Positions 1 through 11,424 of a stretch of 64,000 bases of DNA are shown here, in pieces. Both the position numbers and the translations under genes were made by a program. The stretch's first letter is position 1, and each line of letters opens with the position of its first letter. The notes under the pieces are model-generated. The model searched no databases. It was not told where the DNA came from and worked only from the letters and a program-made list of their open reading frames with translations. Source of the stretch: Macrocybe gigantea (lineage: Eukaryota > Basidiomycota > Agaricomycetes > Agaricales > Callistosporiaceae); contig SJRY01000234.1 in assembly GCA_011319805.1 (NCBI GenBank), positions 992,001 through 1,056,000 of the forward strand. Reading direction: 5' to 3'.

Positions 1-3000
1 GTTCCCGACTCCCACAAACCCACCACCGCCAACGTCCCTGTTCACACTTTCGACCCTGCCGCAAGCCCAGCCGAGAAGGCTGCTGCTGCGGGCAAGGCCC
101 GCGACAAGCTCCAGCCAATCCACATTCCCGACGACGCATCCCGCGCTAAAGGTGACAAGCATGCTGACATTTATTTTTCTTTCCACTCTCAACTCCTTTG
201 CAGAGATCCCGGTCGACACGGGTGCCACAAAGGTCGTGCCGACTATCAGAGTAGACGACGCGGATGCAGATAAGAAAGAACCGTCCGAAGCAGCCGCAGC
301 TACCCCTCAGACCCCTGTCTCGCCTGTCTCGCCCGTATCACCCGTCGACGCGGAGCCTCCTGGCGCCTTTGATCAGCCCACGGCTTCTGCCATTCCTGAC
401 TGGTACCGTGTCGGTTGGCGTCAAATGGCTGGCATCGACGAGGCACCTGCCAATGAGAGCGAAGCAAAGGACAAGGATGTCCTGGCCATGTTTCTTTCCG
501 AACAATACTATGGCGATTGGTACCACAATGCTGGCATTATCATATTTGTGAGCGCCACTGCATCTTTAACCTGACCTGTTTTTCGTTCAACGCCTTTTAT
601 TCCTAGGCCATTTTAGCCACTCATTTCCTTACTCGCTTCAAGTTCGGATGGGGATGGTTGCTCATCGTCCTCGCCATATGTGCCACTTACTACAAAACGT
701 CTATAGAGCGCGTCCGACGTCGTGCTCGTGATGACATTCAGCGGGAACTCGTCAAGACCCGTCTGGCATCCGAGCACGAGTCCGCAGACTGGATGAACAA
801 TTTCCTTGACCGTTTCTGGCGCATCTACGAACCTGTTCTCTCCTCTACCGTCATCTCGTCCGTCGATCAAATTCTCAGCGCCAATACTCCTCCCTTCCTG
901 GACTCTCTTCGGTTGACCGAGTTCACTCTTGGCACAAAAGCACCTCACATCGACCAAGTCAGGACGTTTCCCAAGACGGAGGAGGACGTCGTCATGATGG
1001 ACTGGGGCATCTCTTTCACGCCCAACGACGTTTCCGATCTGACACCCCGCCAGCTGCGGTTCAAAGTCAACCCAAAAATAGTCCTTTCTATCCGTATCGG
1101 GAAAGGGCTTGCAACGGCTTCCATGCCCGTCCTCGTTGAAGACATCAATTTCAGCGGACTCATGCGCATTCGACTGAAGCTCATCACCAACTTTCCGCAC
1201 ATTCAAATCGTCGACTTTTGCTTCCTAGAGAAGCCTGTCATCGACTACGTTCTCAAGCCCATTGGGGGCGAGACCTTCGGCTTTGATGTCGCGAACGTGA
1301 GTAATAACAGATGCCTTGACTGTCTCAGTTCATCTCTGAACACGCCCTGGGCGTCTAGATTCCGGGTTTATCGTCGTTTATCCGCGATATGACGCACGGG
1401 ACCCTGGGTCCGATGATGTATGATCCGAACGTCTTTACCCTTAATCTCGAGCAAATGCTGTCAGGCAAGCCGCTAGACGCTGCCATCGGCGTCTTGCAAG
1501 TCACGATCCATGGCGCCCGGGGCATCAAAGGATCCAAGATCGGCGGTGGCACCCCTGATCCCTATGTCACTCTCACGATCAATGACCGTGTGGAATTAGC
1601 GCGCACGATGTGGAAGCAAAACACGTATGCGTTTAGCCTCTTGTTTTAATGAAAAGCTGATCCGGAATGCAGCTACAACCCGACCTGGGTGGAGACTAAA
1701 TTCTTGCTGGTGCATTCGCTGCATGACCAGCTCATGCTCAACCTGTGGGATTACAACAAACATCAGAAGGACATTATGATGAGTCAAGCCACATTTGAGC
1801 TGAGCAGGCTGCTGGAAGACCCGTCGCAGGAGGACGTTTACGAGCCTCTCTTGAAAGACGGCAAAGACCGCGGCGAGTTGCGATTTGACGTCACTTTCTA
1901 CCCCGTCCTCGAAGAAAAGGAAGCGCCCGTCCAAAGCTGTGAGTGAAATGACGTCATCTACCCCGCGATCGCATCGCTCAATCTTCGATCTGTATCAGCC
2001 GTCGGAATCGTGCGTGTCACGATCCATCAAGCCAAAGATCTCGACAATTCAAAGTCCTTGTCCGGCGACCTCAATCCGCTGGCTAAGCTGTATGTCAGCA
2101 ATATGAAGACTCCCGCTTTCACCACTCGCTGCTTCAAGCATACAAACACGCCCATCTGGGAGGCCGCTCACGAGTACATCTGCGCCGACAAAAACTCTTC
2201 CGTGATCATGGTCAAGGTCATCGACGATCGCGACTTTTTGAAAGATCCCGTCATAGGTTACATGTCTATCAAACTCACCGATTTGCTCGACTGCATGGGC
2301 GAGGCTGGCAGAGATTGGTTCCCTCTCAGCGGCTGCAAGTCCGGAAAAATCAGAGTGTCAGCGGAGTGGAAGCCCCTCAGCATCGCGGGCGGCCTCCAGG
2401 GCGCCGATCAGTACCGGCCTCCCATCGGAGTCGTCAGGCTGGTGCTGGACAAGGCAACAGACGTCAAGTACGTGTCACTTTGTTGTGTCAAGTTTTTTTT
2501 TAGCGCTGAACAATGGACTGAATAAGGAACGTTGAGGGAACATTGGGAGGAAAGGTCTTTTTTTTTTCTTACTCGTGTTTGATTGTTAGACACTAACCGT
2601 GGCGGCCGTAGAGCGACCCCTATGTTCGAGTTCAGGTAAACAACGTCACCAAGGGCCGTACAGAGGTTATCAACAACAGTGTGTCTTTTTCTTCCACCTG
2701 ACAGTCCACATTGCTCACCAGATTTCCCAGACTTGAACCCAGTGTGGGATCAAATTGTTTACGTTCCCGGTAACGTTCTTCAAATGGCCTTTTTTTTACA
2801 CGTCGAGACTTACTTGCATTTTCCCAGTGCATTCCCTGAAAGAGGTGAAATTCACAGATATATTCTTATGCACGACTGACGGCTAAATGAACCGTCTAGA
2901 CTCTTATGCTCGAGGTCATGGACTACCAACACCTCACAAAGGTATGCAAGTTCTTGTCAGCACTCATTCGACCAATCACCGAAGCGCCGTCATTGTCATC

Positions 3001-5465
3001 TAGGATCGATCCCTCGGATCTGTGGAGTTGCTCGTGTCGGATCTGGCAAACGAATCGGATGATCCGCATGATCTGTATCAGTCCAATGGGCTCAAGACTG
3101 CCGTGGAGAAAATTCGATTGGACGGCGGCTCCTTCAAAGGCCAGCTTCACTACACAGCGTCATTCATACCAACTCTGGCGTTCAAAATTCCCGAGTTCTC
3201 TGTTCAAGAAAACAGCGTGACCGCCGCCGTACAGGCCAAGAGACGCAGCACTGGCGCAGGTAGCGGCTTTGACACCTCAACTTCTGCCTCCTCGGACGAT
3301 GAACTGGCGGCGATCACTCCGACTATCAAAATGCCGAAGAGAAAGGAGAATGGCGAAGCACAACACGTCAAGTCGGACAGTGTCACCACCGCGACGACGG
3401 ACGTGTCGGCGCACACGGCCGTGACATCTGATGAGAAAACGGACAAGCCTCAGGATGCAGAACAACCGCCTGTAGACCAGCCAGCTGCGACGACTGACAA
3501 GGAAGAAACAGAAGGTGCAGTGGAAATCGCCGAGCTCACTCCCGAAGAAGCCCTAGGACATCGTGCGTATAGCATCGGGTGTTGTTTTTCCCACCGCGAC
3601 TGACCTCATCGATGTCAGAATCGGGTGTGATCATCTGCAATGTCAAGTCCGGAAAAATCGCCAAGAAGGCGAGGCTGGAAGTTTTGCTTGATGAAGGATA
3701 TTGGCCCTGCTTCAGCACCTTCAAAGCTCCAAGCACACACGCTACCTGGGAACACGTTGGGGAAGGTTTTGTCAAGGAGATTGATTTCAGCCATATCTAC
3801 CTGCGTCTGAACGAGGCACCTGAAGGGGAAAAAGACGACATTGTCGGCGAATGGAAGGGAGAGACTAAGGACTTTCTCAAGACGACTCTCGTGAGTGGCA
3901 AGCGAGAAAATCCGCCTCTGATTATCGCGGGCTAAACTGTGACTGCAGACTGGACCCCAGCAGTTCGTCTTGAAGGATCAGGATGACAAGTACACATCCA
4001 CCGTCACAGTGGAAGCGCGTTATGTTCCAGTGCCGGTGGTTTTGGAGCCTAGAGAGACCGTTAATAGTAATTCTTCTCACTTTTCCCCGTAGCTTTCCTT
4101 CTAATTTGCCCCAAACCCAGACCAAGGATTCATGAGAGTCGATCTATTGTCTGGCCACAACATCCAGGGCGTCGATCGAACCGGCAAGCTCATTCTTTTA
4201 GCCGTGTAGCTACTCCAATTTAACATCATTTCAGGAAAATCCGATCCCTTCGCCGTTTTCTACCTCAATGGAAACAAGGTCTTCAAGTCAGAGGTAAAGA
4301 AGAAGACGCTCGATCCCGAATGGAACGAGAACTTTACGATCTCCATTGTACGCCTCGCATATCCTTTGTCACAAGTGTGCTGTTACTCACTGCGCCTTGT
4401 GATAGCCCTCTCGAGTCGCCGCCGACTTTTTCGTCGAGATATTTGACTGGAATCAAATTGAGCAGGCCAAAAGCCTGGGTACTGCTAGCATCGACGTCAA
4501 TGACATCGAACCATTCGCCGCAACTGAAAGGATCTTACGTCTAAGCTCAGAGAAACACGGAGACAAAGGCGAAGTACGCATCCGTATGGTCTTCACTCCA
4601 GAAATCATCGCCAAGACGAGAAAGGCAACATCCACCTTCACGACGGCTGGGAGGGCCATGACACAGATTGGCGGGCTTCCGGTCTCGGCAAGCAAGGGAG
4701 TTTTCCACGGTGTCGCAGGCGTCTTTAAGAGGGGCGACCGTGACCGTGATCATGAAGAAAACGAGCTGGAACGAGCAGAAAGAGAAGTGCCGGCTGGTCA
4801 AGCCTCACAGCCGGTAGGCGCATCTGAGCACGTTGTTGCTAGGGATATGGCCTTCCCCGTGAAAGCTGCAGCGGACGGTGCCCCCCAGGAACCGGGCACC
4901 CTGCGCGTCACGGTCGTAAATGCGAAGGATCTGATGAACGCCGACAGCAAACCTTATGCTTTGATACGCGTCGGTGACAAGGAGTTCAAGACGAAGCACG
5001 TTGGAAAGACAGCAAGTCCTGAATGGTGTGTTATCAGCCCGACGTTTTCTTCAGTGCCTCATAACTGTTTTGTTCAAAGGAACGAATCGTTCTTGTTCTC
5101 TGCCAGTTCAGCAACGCCAAAATTGCATGCCTGGATCCATGATCATAAGACTCTTGGCAAAGATAAGGTGCTTGGGGAGGGTGAGATAGACGTACGTTTT
5201 AGTCATTGATCTTGTGCTGTGCCGAAGTTGATCGCTTTGACAGATCTGGCGTCATATCCAGCCTGGCAGCAATCCTGCTGCCGATGTCTTCGTCGAACTT
5301 CGCCAAGGCGGTCTACTGCGCCTCCGATTAGACTTTGACGCCAGTGCGACTCACTCGGGGAGCACTGCTTCGCTGTCTTCTGAGCGTGCAACCCGGACGA
5401 TTTCCCTAACCACTCCCCCTCGATTCAGCATTCGTGGCCGACGACCCGCTGAGCATGAAGAATAA
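1..5465 (+). CDS. Tricalbin-like ER-plasma membrane tether (5' end outside window)
   Basis: This is a multi-exon gene whose start lies upstream of the window. Exon 1 (1-150) and exon 2 (from about 233) encode a Pro/Ala/Ser-rich N-terminus. A hydrophobic segment follows (about 533-700: NAGIIIF, then FGWGWLLIVLAICATYY after an intron). An SMP-type lipid-transfer domain runs over about 700-1440. Serial C2 domains start near 1480, 2005, 2420, 3615 (degenerate), 4125 and 4890, with typical PDPYV, NPTW and DPEWNE signatures. The last exon ends at TAA 5463-5465. Known family role: tricalbins/E-Syts bridge ER and plasma membrane and move lipids. The TM-SMP-C2 order is what identifies it. Splice sites at most junctions are GT-AG and about 50-60 nt apart. 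Which tricalbin paralogue it corresponds to cannot be settled here. Confidence 0.88.
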
Positions 5466-5725
5466 TCAGTCTTTTCCTTTAATTTCAGAATTGCTTTTTC
5501 TCTTCATGTTGCTTACATTCATGGACGCTCCGCTTTTAGTCCGCAAGGTGTGTTGTTATATTTCTTCTCGGCATACAGGCATTGTTTCGCTTTTCTTCAC
5601 ATTTAATTTGAATAATTTGGTGCACAAATTCTGGTATCCGTTATTATGCACGTATACTGTACTGTACATCTCACAACTTGGCATTTTTGGCTTCTGCCAC
5701 ATAAGAACGGTGGATTTTGGTGGAT

Positions 5726-6731
5726 TCATCCTGTCGGTGTCCCGTGTGTGAATTTCAGGACATATAAATGCTCCCTCCCAGCACGACGCTGAAGAACAAT
5801 CTGATTTGACGTCATTGTAGAGTCGATGAAACGTATCCACGACGAGGGACTCACCTCGCCATGGAGTCCATGTCTTGTGAGCATGCGATGAAAGATTTCG
5901 GGAACGTTGTTTTCCTGCAAGGCGACCAGATAGAATCTTCCTCGATAGGACAACAATTCCTGCATGACAGACGGTGATCAAAGACATGCTTAATATGTCA
6001 AAGTCAGTCGTACCTCGACATGGTCGAGGAATCTGTCAGTTACGGTCATCCCGCCGGTGCCTCCAGCCCATGAGCCGCCAATATCGTGATCACGTTGTGC
6101 TTCCACGGCTTCGTCTTCAAAAGTGGGCACATAAGGGGGGTTGAAAACTATCACGTCTATGGCATTTTTCAAACGAACGCGGAGGGGGCGCGCGAGGTTG
6201 GCGTTGATGACGTCGGGAAAAATCTGGGCAGGGATGTCAAGACCTCAACGGATGCTCAAAGTGTTGCGGCCGGACGTACCTTGTTTTGTTTCCCAGTGCG
6301 CAAGGTACACGTGCACGCGTGTCGGTTTATATCCGTGCACAGGTACACTGTCAGGAACGGTTCATTGTGGTGGAGTACGCTCGACGATGGTCAATGAACG
6401 CACGCACAGAGGGCCCGAGAATCTTGCCGACGAAGCTAGTAACACACCCGGAGCCCGATCTGAGTGGTAATGGCGGATGATGAAGGTATTGTGCTGCAGA
6501 AACGAGATTACAGATTTACCCGACTTCTAGGCAAATGGATGCTTTTGCATCTCGTAACGACTCTGCGTCTGCTTCTAGAGCGTCAAGAAGGATAAATGTG
6601 TCCTCTGGCGAAAAAAAAAGCGCGTCAACTTCATGCTCAATCTGCTTGCATAAATACGTGCCGGCAGGTTCATATACGTGCTCATAGTCCGCGCGACTTA
6701 GGTGGGACAGGTCTGGCGTGGGTATCATCAT
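5726..6731 (-). CDS. MTQ2: eRF1 N5-glutamine methyltransferase, HemK2/Mtq2 type
   Basis: The spliced protein starts [11 protein letters not shown] and continues through [18 protein letters not shown] (the HEMK2 N-terminal signature). Next come the SAM-binding stretch CLEVG-SGSGCV, the acidic CTDIN motif, and the catalytic NPPY box (about 6130) that binds the substrate glutamine. The C-terminus REHLYVLKF is typical and the stop is at 5726-5728. In the family this enzyme, with Trm112, methylates the GGQ glutamine of release factor eRF1. The first intron (about 6610-6670) fits the frame only with a GC donor (G|GCACGT) and a cag acceptor. The start ATG at 6731 is the first of two adjacent ATGs; upstream frame-extending codons are not ATG. 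It is divergent from the C2 gene starting at 6917, 185 bp away. Confidence 0.85.
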
Positions 6732-6916
6732 GACTGCAACGCGGCGCAATCAACATGTTTGTAGATCTTTGGGATCTTATCTTATCTACCCTACTGCGAT
6801 GCACGTTGAGTGCAGCACTCACTCAGGCTGTCGCCGGGGCATCATGTTGCGACCCCGGCGTCTGTATTTTTACATGCGTGAGCTGCTGAGCATGCTATCC
6901 AGATGATGTTTCGACC
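6732..6916. promoter_or_regulatory. Short divergent intergenic region between MTQ2 and a C2-domain gene
   Basis: Only 185 bp separate the start codons of two oppositely oriented genes, so both promoters must lie here or overlap. I see no clear TATA box or named motif in it. The bidirectional role is inferred from layout only. Confidence 0.45.
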
Positions 6917-7849
6917 ATGTCCTCTACCGTCGATGAGTTGGGCGTATTGCGTCTTGTTATACAGTCTGCTTACATCTCGCGCTGGTGCAAATGGAAAGGC
7001 TGCTTGCCCGATCCCTTTGTTGTCGTGAAGAATGACCGGGGCGACGAAGTGGGTAGGACTAAAATTCACCGTCGCAGGTGCGCAATGGGTTCTACGGCAT
7101 CGATGCCTCGTTGCGAGTCTCTCACCTTTGTCTCTCAAGCATCGATCCGACGTGGATGGAAATCGTTTTTGTAATTCTCACCGATACCAGCGATCAACTC
7201 GTTCTCTGTCTCTACAACCACCACCGCATTTGTAGGGACGCCTTGATAGGCAAATCCCAACTCTCCTTGATTGATTTCAAGAAGATCGACACCATGCGCA
7301 AATGCTGACCAGTCATGTCCTTCCACTGTGGAAGCATGAGAAACTCAAGGGAGAAATACTCTTGGATGTGGTATTCTATCCTATAGACAATGACGCAAAA
7401 GCGTTCTCTCTGTTGAACGTTAGAGGTGAGGGTCTATGTGGTTTTCTTATTCAGCGCACCCAACTCGAGTGATTACCCAGCCACTGCCGGGATTGTTTTG
7501 TTAAGGATCCAGGGCGTGAGGCACCTCGGATCCAACAAGAAAATTAAACTTCACGTCAACCTTGACCTTGAATTCTCCCCGTGCACACTAGCAAACGAAT
7601 AACTCGTCCCGACGATTTCTGGTTTATGGAATGGCGAATGTATTATGATCGAAGAAGTCTAGGGCATCTAAACATAAGAATAGTGGAGGACGACCTGAGT
7701 GGTACTGATCTCGGAGAGCTTAACATGCCCTTACAAGATCTACTGGAGGCATCACATTCGGGCGTTACATGGTGGCCCCTCACCAACTCCAAGGCAGGCC
7801 AGTTAATGGTCAATGCGACTTGGTTTGCGCTGCAGGAATCTACCGTCTA
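6917..7849 (+). CDS. Small two-C2-domain protein, tricalbin-fragment-like
   Basis: It starts at ATG 6917 (MSSTVDELGVLRLVI). The first C2 unit shows LPDPFVVVKN, then after an intron SIDPTWMEIVF and DQLVLCLYNHH. A linker exon carries GEILLDVVFYP. A second C2 unit begins GIVLLRIQGVRHL and finishes with LGELNMPLQDLLEA and WWPLTNSKAGQLMVNATW before the stop at about 7848-7850. No membrane segment or SMP domain is present. These features parallel the first two C2 units of the neighbouring tricalbin: NPTWVETKFLL, DQLMLNLWDYN, GELRFDVTFYP, and the SIKLTDLLDCM and DWFPLSGCKSGKIRVSAEW stretches. I infer a partial duplicate of that gene. Exon borders are approximate, and one early junction (about 7075-7130) is uncertain. 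Its function is unknown; it could be a cytosolic lipid-binding protein or a decaying copy. Confidence 0.6.
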
Positions 7850-7925
7850 GCTTAAGCTTCAATTGTCATACGATAACCTATTTAGTAGATACAATGTCTA
7901 TAATCATTCAAACGCAACGCAGGAT

Positions 7926-10900
7926 TTAAGCTCTTCCAGTAAGCCGTCTGATACCCGAACCTTTCTCCGCCTTGGAAACCTTCTTTTCAACGTCCCAGGT
8001 TGTTTTCTCAATTTCTTCTTCTGTCATGATGCGTCTTTTCCCGAGTTGTCTGAGAATGTGCTCAACTTCTGCGCAGGAACGAGGACACAAAGCTCACCGT
8101 TTCTTCTTGATGACTGGCATTTCTTCAACAACATCGTCATCGTCGTCATCTGAAGACGCAGTCTTTCCCGACTGTCCACTCCTCTTTGACTTCTTCGCGG
8201 GAAGAATCACTACAGAATCGTCTGCGTCTCGTCGGAGGGACAAGCTATCCATCCCGTGCTCCAAGGCCGATAATGGACCGTCGGCTGTTCCCGATGGGGC
8301 GGTATGAACAGCAACAGAGGTCTTTTGGTTCGGTTTCGCCCGTGATTTTGACGTTTTAGGTTCAGGCAACCAATCGTCGTCTTCGTCTTCATCACCTTCA
8401 CCGTTCTCTTCATATTCACTACTATCTGTCACCTCGTCAAGAGAGTCTTGATCCAGGTCGTCAGCATCTGGTTCGTCGTCTTCCGTCGCTCGTCGTGCAC
8501 GGGCCTGCATCGGCAAATTTGTATGCTTGGTCTTGTCCTTTACCGCCAGGGGAGACATCGATCTCTGCCTTTCCGTCTCTTCGTCAGTCTCGTCTTCCAT
8601 CTGACGGAGTCATCACGGAGGAACCTTGTAGTGTGCTTAAAGGACTCACAAGGCTTTTTTCTACATCCATTTCGTCATCTTCCTCTCCTTCGGATAGATC
8701 ACTGGGCGAGTGATGGGCTTGTCGTTGTTTCACGGGACTACCGAATAAGCCGGATTGGTGGAGCATATCAATCTTCGCATCAGTTTTCAATTCATTTTGT
8801 TCAAGCTATGAAGCTCGTTTGAGTCGGGCCCTATCACTTGGTTGTCCGAACTGACCTCTTTCATCAGCCGACGCGAATACATTTCCTCCATAGTCCTCAT
8901 CCGTTCTTCCATTTCTCGCATGACTTCCTCTCTGGTTTCTGCTTCAATGATAGCACATCTCATCTCGGCCTCGAACAGCTACATTAAACGTATTTAGCAC
9001 TGGTAAGGGCGGTAACGTATCCACACATACCTGCATGCGGAGGTCATCCACTTCGTCAAACAATGCATTAATGAGAGGATTAATTGGTTCATCATCGTCG
9101 CTATTTTCCTCCTCTTGACTTTTCGCGGGCTCATCCTCTGCTAAGACGGTTATTCACCATTTCACTTACGCCTGTAGGATAACAGACCTTCCACAACTTC
9201 CAGGATGGTCTCTCTAGGTTTCTTTCCAGCTCCTCCCAGTGAAATCGTGACTTTGCGCCGGAATGTCCTAGGTGCGATGTCCGGGTCCTTCAACGTCAAA
9301 GGGCCTAGCTCCTTGATACTATGTCCTTGAGCCTTGCCAGGGCCTGCAAACCGACTGGGAGGTCTGATAATGGGAACCGGCGCCGGATTGACATGAACTT
9401 CTCGGGCTAGAGCAGCGAATTTCATCACATGGGAATTCTCGTCGAATCCCGTGTCGTACGGATTGACATTGACAATCATCACCTGTGTAAAAGTTCCAAC
9501 GCCTGTTCGTTTAGGTGCAAGGAAAGGTCACTCACCACTTTGCCCTCTCCAACAAAGTAGTCCATGAGTATTTCGGTCAGTTTGCTATGCCTGAATGGGA
9601 CAACTGCTAAGCCTTTCTTGACATCTCTTGTGTCAACTCTTCCGGGATTTTCTTGCGATAAACTCATAGCAAGCCTCCGTGATTCGAACGCATGACTTCC
9701 ATGCATTGTCCGAGAACCATCAGCGACTTATTGATATTCCCAGCCTCTCTGAGGCGCTCTCCAGTAGTCTGTGTGTGCTTCGTGCGTTCTGAGCCCGCGA
9801 GATCAATTAGCGTCAACCTGGATATTTGGAAGGACGTCGGGTCCTATCAGTTCAGTCAGCATTCCTCGACACGTCATCTGCTAGGAGCGTCACATACATC
9901 CCTTTCCGCTCGGTGACCCCGGACGACTTTGATGATGACCATGCCATGACTCCGACTGCTTTCTCGGTTTGCCAATGTGCCGAAAACACGTCGGTGAAGT
10001 TGGCCCAGTTTAACGAGCGCTTTCGCCTGGGTGGCTGTGTGTATCCGTATTTGACGCAGTCCGTGAATATACCGACCAGCACATGCCAAGTCGCCATTGT
10101 CCGAAGGCGGAGATGGCTTGATGGGAAGAGCGGCCCGAGTCAATAATATCGGTTTGCCGCTTCCAACTGCGTTTCCGTCAACGACGGTGCCATGATCGTC
10201 TTTCACCGATGCCAGCAGATCGTAAACCTTCTCGTTATACACTTCTGCATAGGAGAGCCATAGAGTGTATTCATAATTCCGATCAAGCTCCAAGACAGTT
10301 GGGTCGATGTCGAAATCAGTCGGAGATGAATCAAGGTCTTGACCCAGCACTTCCGCTAGCGCGGGTTCTGGCGTAATCTGAGGGGCCATCGAGTCCATAG
10401 GATCAGCAACTTCTATTCCATAGAGTCGAATAGGGCGATACTAGAGAAACTGCAGTTAGTCGGGGCTAGCAGGCGGACGCTAACGCTAATCACTTTCCCA
10501 TCCCCATGAAGGCCTTCGGTGCTATTGAACAACACATCCAATGTTCTAGGAAGAATGCCTGCACTCCCTTGTTTGGAACCTCCTTGGATTGTGTATGTCT
10601 TTCCTGAGTTTGTTACACCATAAGTGAATAATAGACCGTTCTGCCCTTGGAGGACGTCGTGAACCAGAGGGAGCGTCGTTTTGGTGAAGAAATCGGACTG
10701 AGTTGCTTCCGGGAGGAAAATATGAGAGAAGGTGTATACAGAGGAAGGTGCCAATGTCGATGGCCGAAACCGGGAACCACTGCCTTGTGGATCATGGGGA
10801 TCGGTCATTCGTACGGAAGTGTCGGAAAGTTGAGTGAGGTAAGGCTGCGATATGCCTTCACCGTCATTTAATCGAGGTCTTATTCGCAGAAATGCCTGAT

Positions 10901-11222
10901 ATTGGCAAATTTGAGAAGACCAGGGATGTCAATGGCGTTTGCTCACCATGATAGGCTCCCTGTCCGGCACTGCAGCAGCATTGAAAGCTTTACGGCTTGA
11001 GGCGGGTTTGGCGGTGGACTTCGTTTTAAAGAGGTTCAATTCTCCAGGAGCTTTCCTCGGTGCGGGCGGCTTTCGAGTAGCGGTTCTCTTTGGGATACCT
11101 GTCTCCGACGCTGGTGGAGGAACTGCCGCTTTCGCACGGGTAGTCCGAGCGGTTGTTGGCTTTGTAGACTCCACTGTCTTCGCACGAGTAGACCTCGTTC
11201 CGAGTGTAGCTTTACTGACCAT
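7926..11222 (-). CDS. Kinesin-6 family motor (MKLP/KIF20-like)
   Basis: The start ATG is at 11222 ([15 protein letters not shown]), followed by a basic Pro/Ala-rich N-terminus. The motor domain shows [18 protein letters not shown] (P-loop), [17 protein letters not shown], the switch I motif NRESSRSH, and switch [10 protein letters not shown] (about 9795-9830 on the reverse strand). It also shows [10 protein letters not shown] and [10 protein letters not shown] charged insert (about 10270-10400) between P-loop and the EVYNE strand, and the YGVTNSGKT wording, are typical of kinesin-6. The tail is acidic and coiled (8100-9150). The last exon ends RLTGRA at TAA 7926, joined by an intron whose acceptor fits at about 8050. 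Known role: kinesin-6 motors act at the spindle midzone and in cytokinesis. It is head-to-head with SPC7. Confidence 0.82.
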
Positions 11223-11424
11223 TCTACTAGTCGATAACTTCAGAACGATAGTGAAAGGGTAAGCGGGTAAGGGCGGTCGCAGGTTTGCACTCACAATGCC
11301 TTGCTCCACGTGACTAATGAACGCGTTGTGAATACAAAACGCGATCACGTGCCTCTACAACACGTCCATTGTCTTGTTTAAGATCAAGTTATCGTTTGGC
11401 AACCTCCCATCCGCTGCTATATTA
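11223..11424. promoter_or_regulatory. Bidirectional promoter with MluI cell-cycle box, kinesin-6 / SPC7
   Basis: A 202 bp gap separates two divergent mitotic genes. It contains a perfect MCB, ACGCGT, at 11321-11326, an ACGCGA half-match at 11339-11344, and two CACGTG boxes at 11307-11312 and 11346-11351. All four fall within 45 bp. In fungi MCB sites are bound by MBF-type factors that drive G1/S transcription. Regulation of both genes from this cluster is inference. Confidence 0.55.

Noticed and set aside
5434..5751. Membrane-protein-like open frame downstream of tricalbin
   Set aside because: It overlaps the tricalbin stop and AT-rich 3' flank; hydrophobicity follows from T-rich composition.
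8040..8100. Frameshift at the kinesin C-terminus
   Set aside because: A longer intron, with acceptor at about 8050, joins IKKKR to [12 protein letters not shown] in frame, so no indel is needed.
9660..9720. tRNA-like GATTCGAAC string
   Set aside because: It lies inside coding sequence of the kinesin and no tRNA fold is present.
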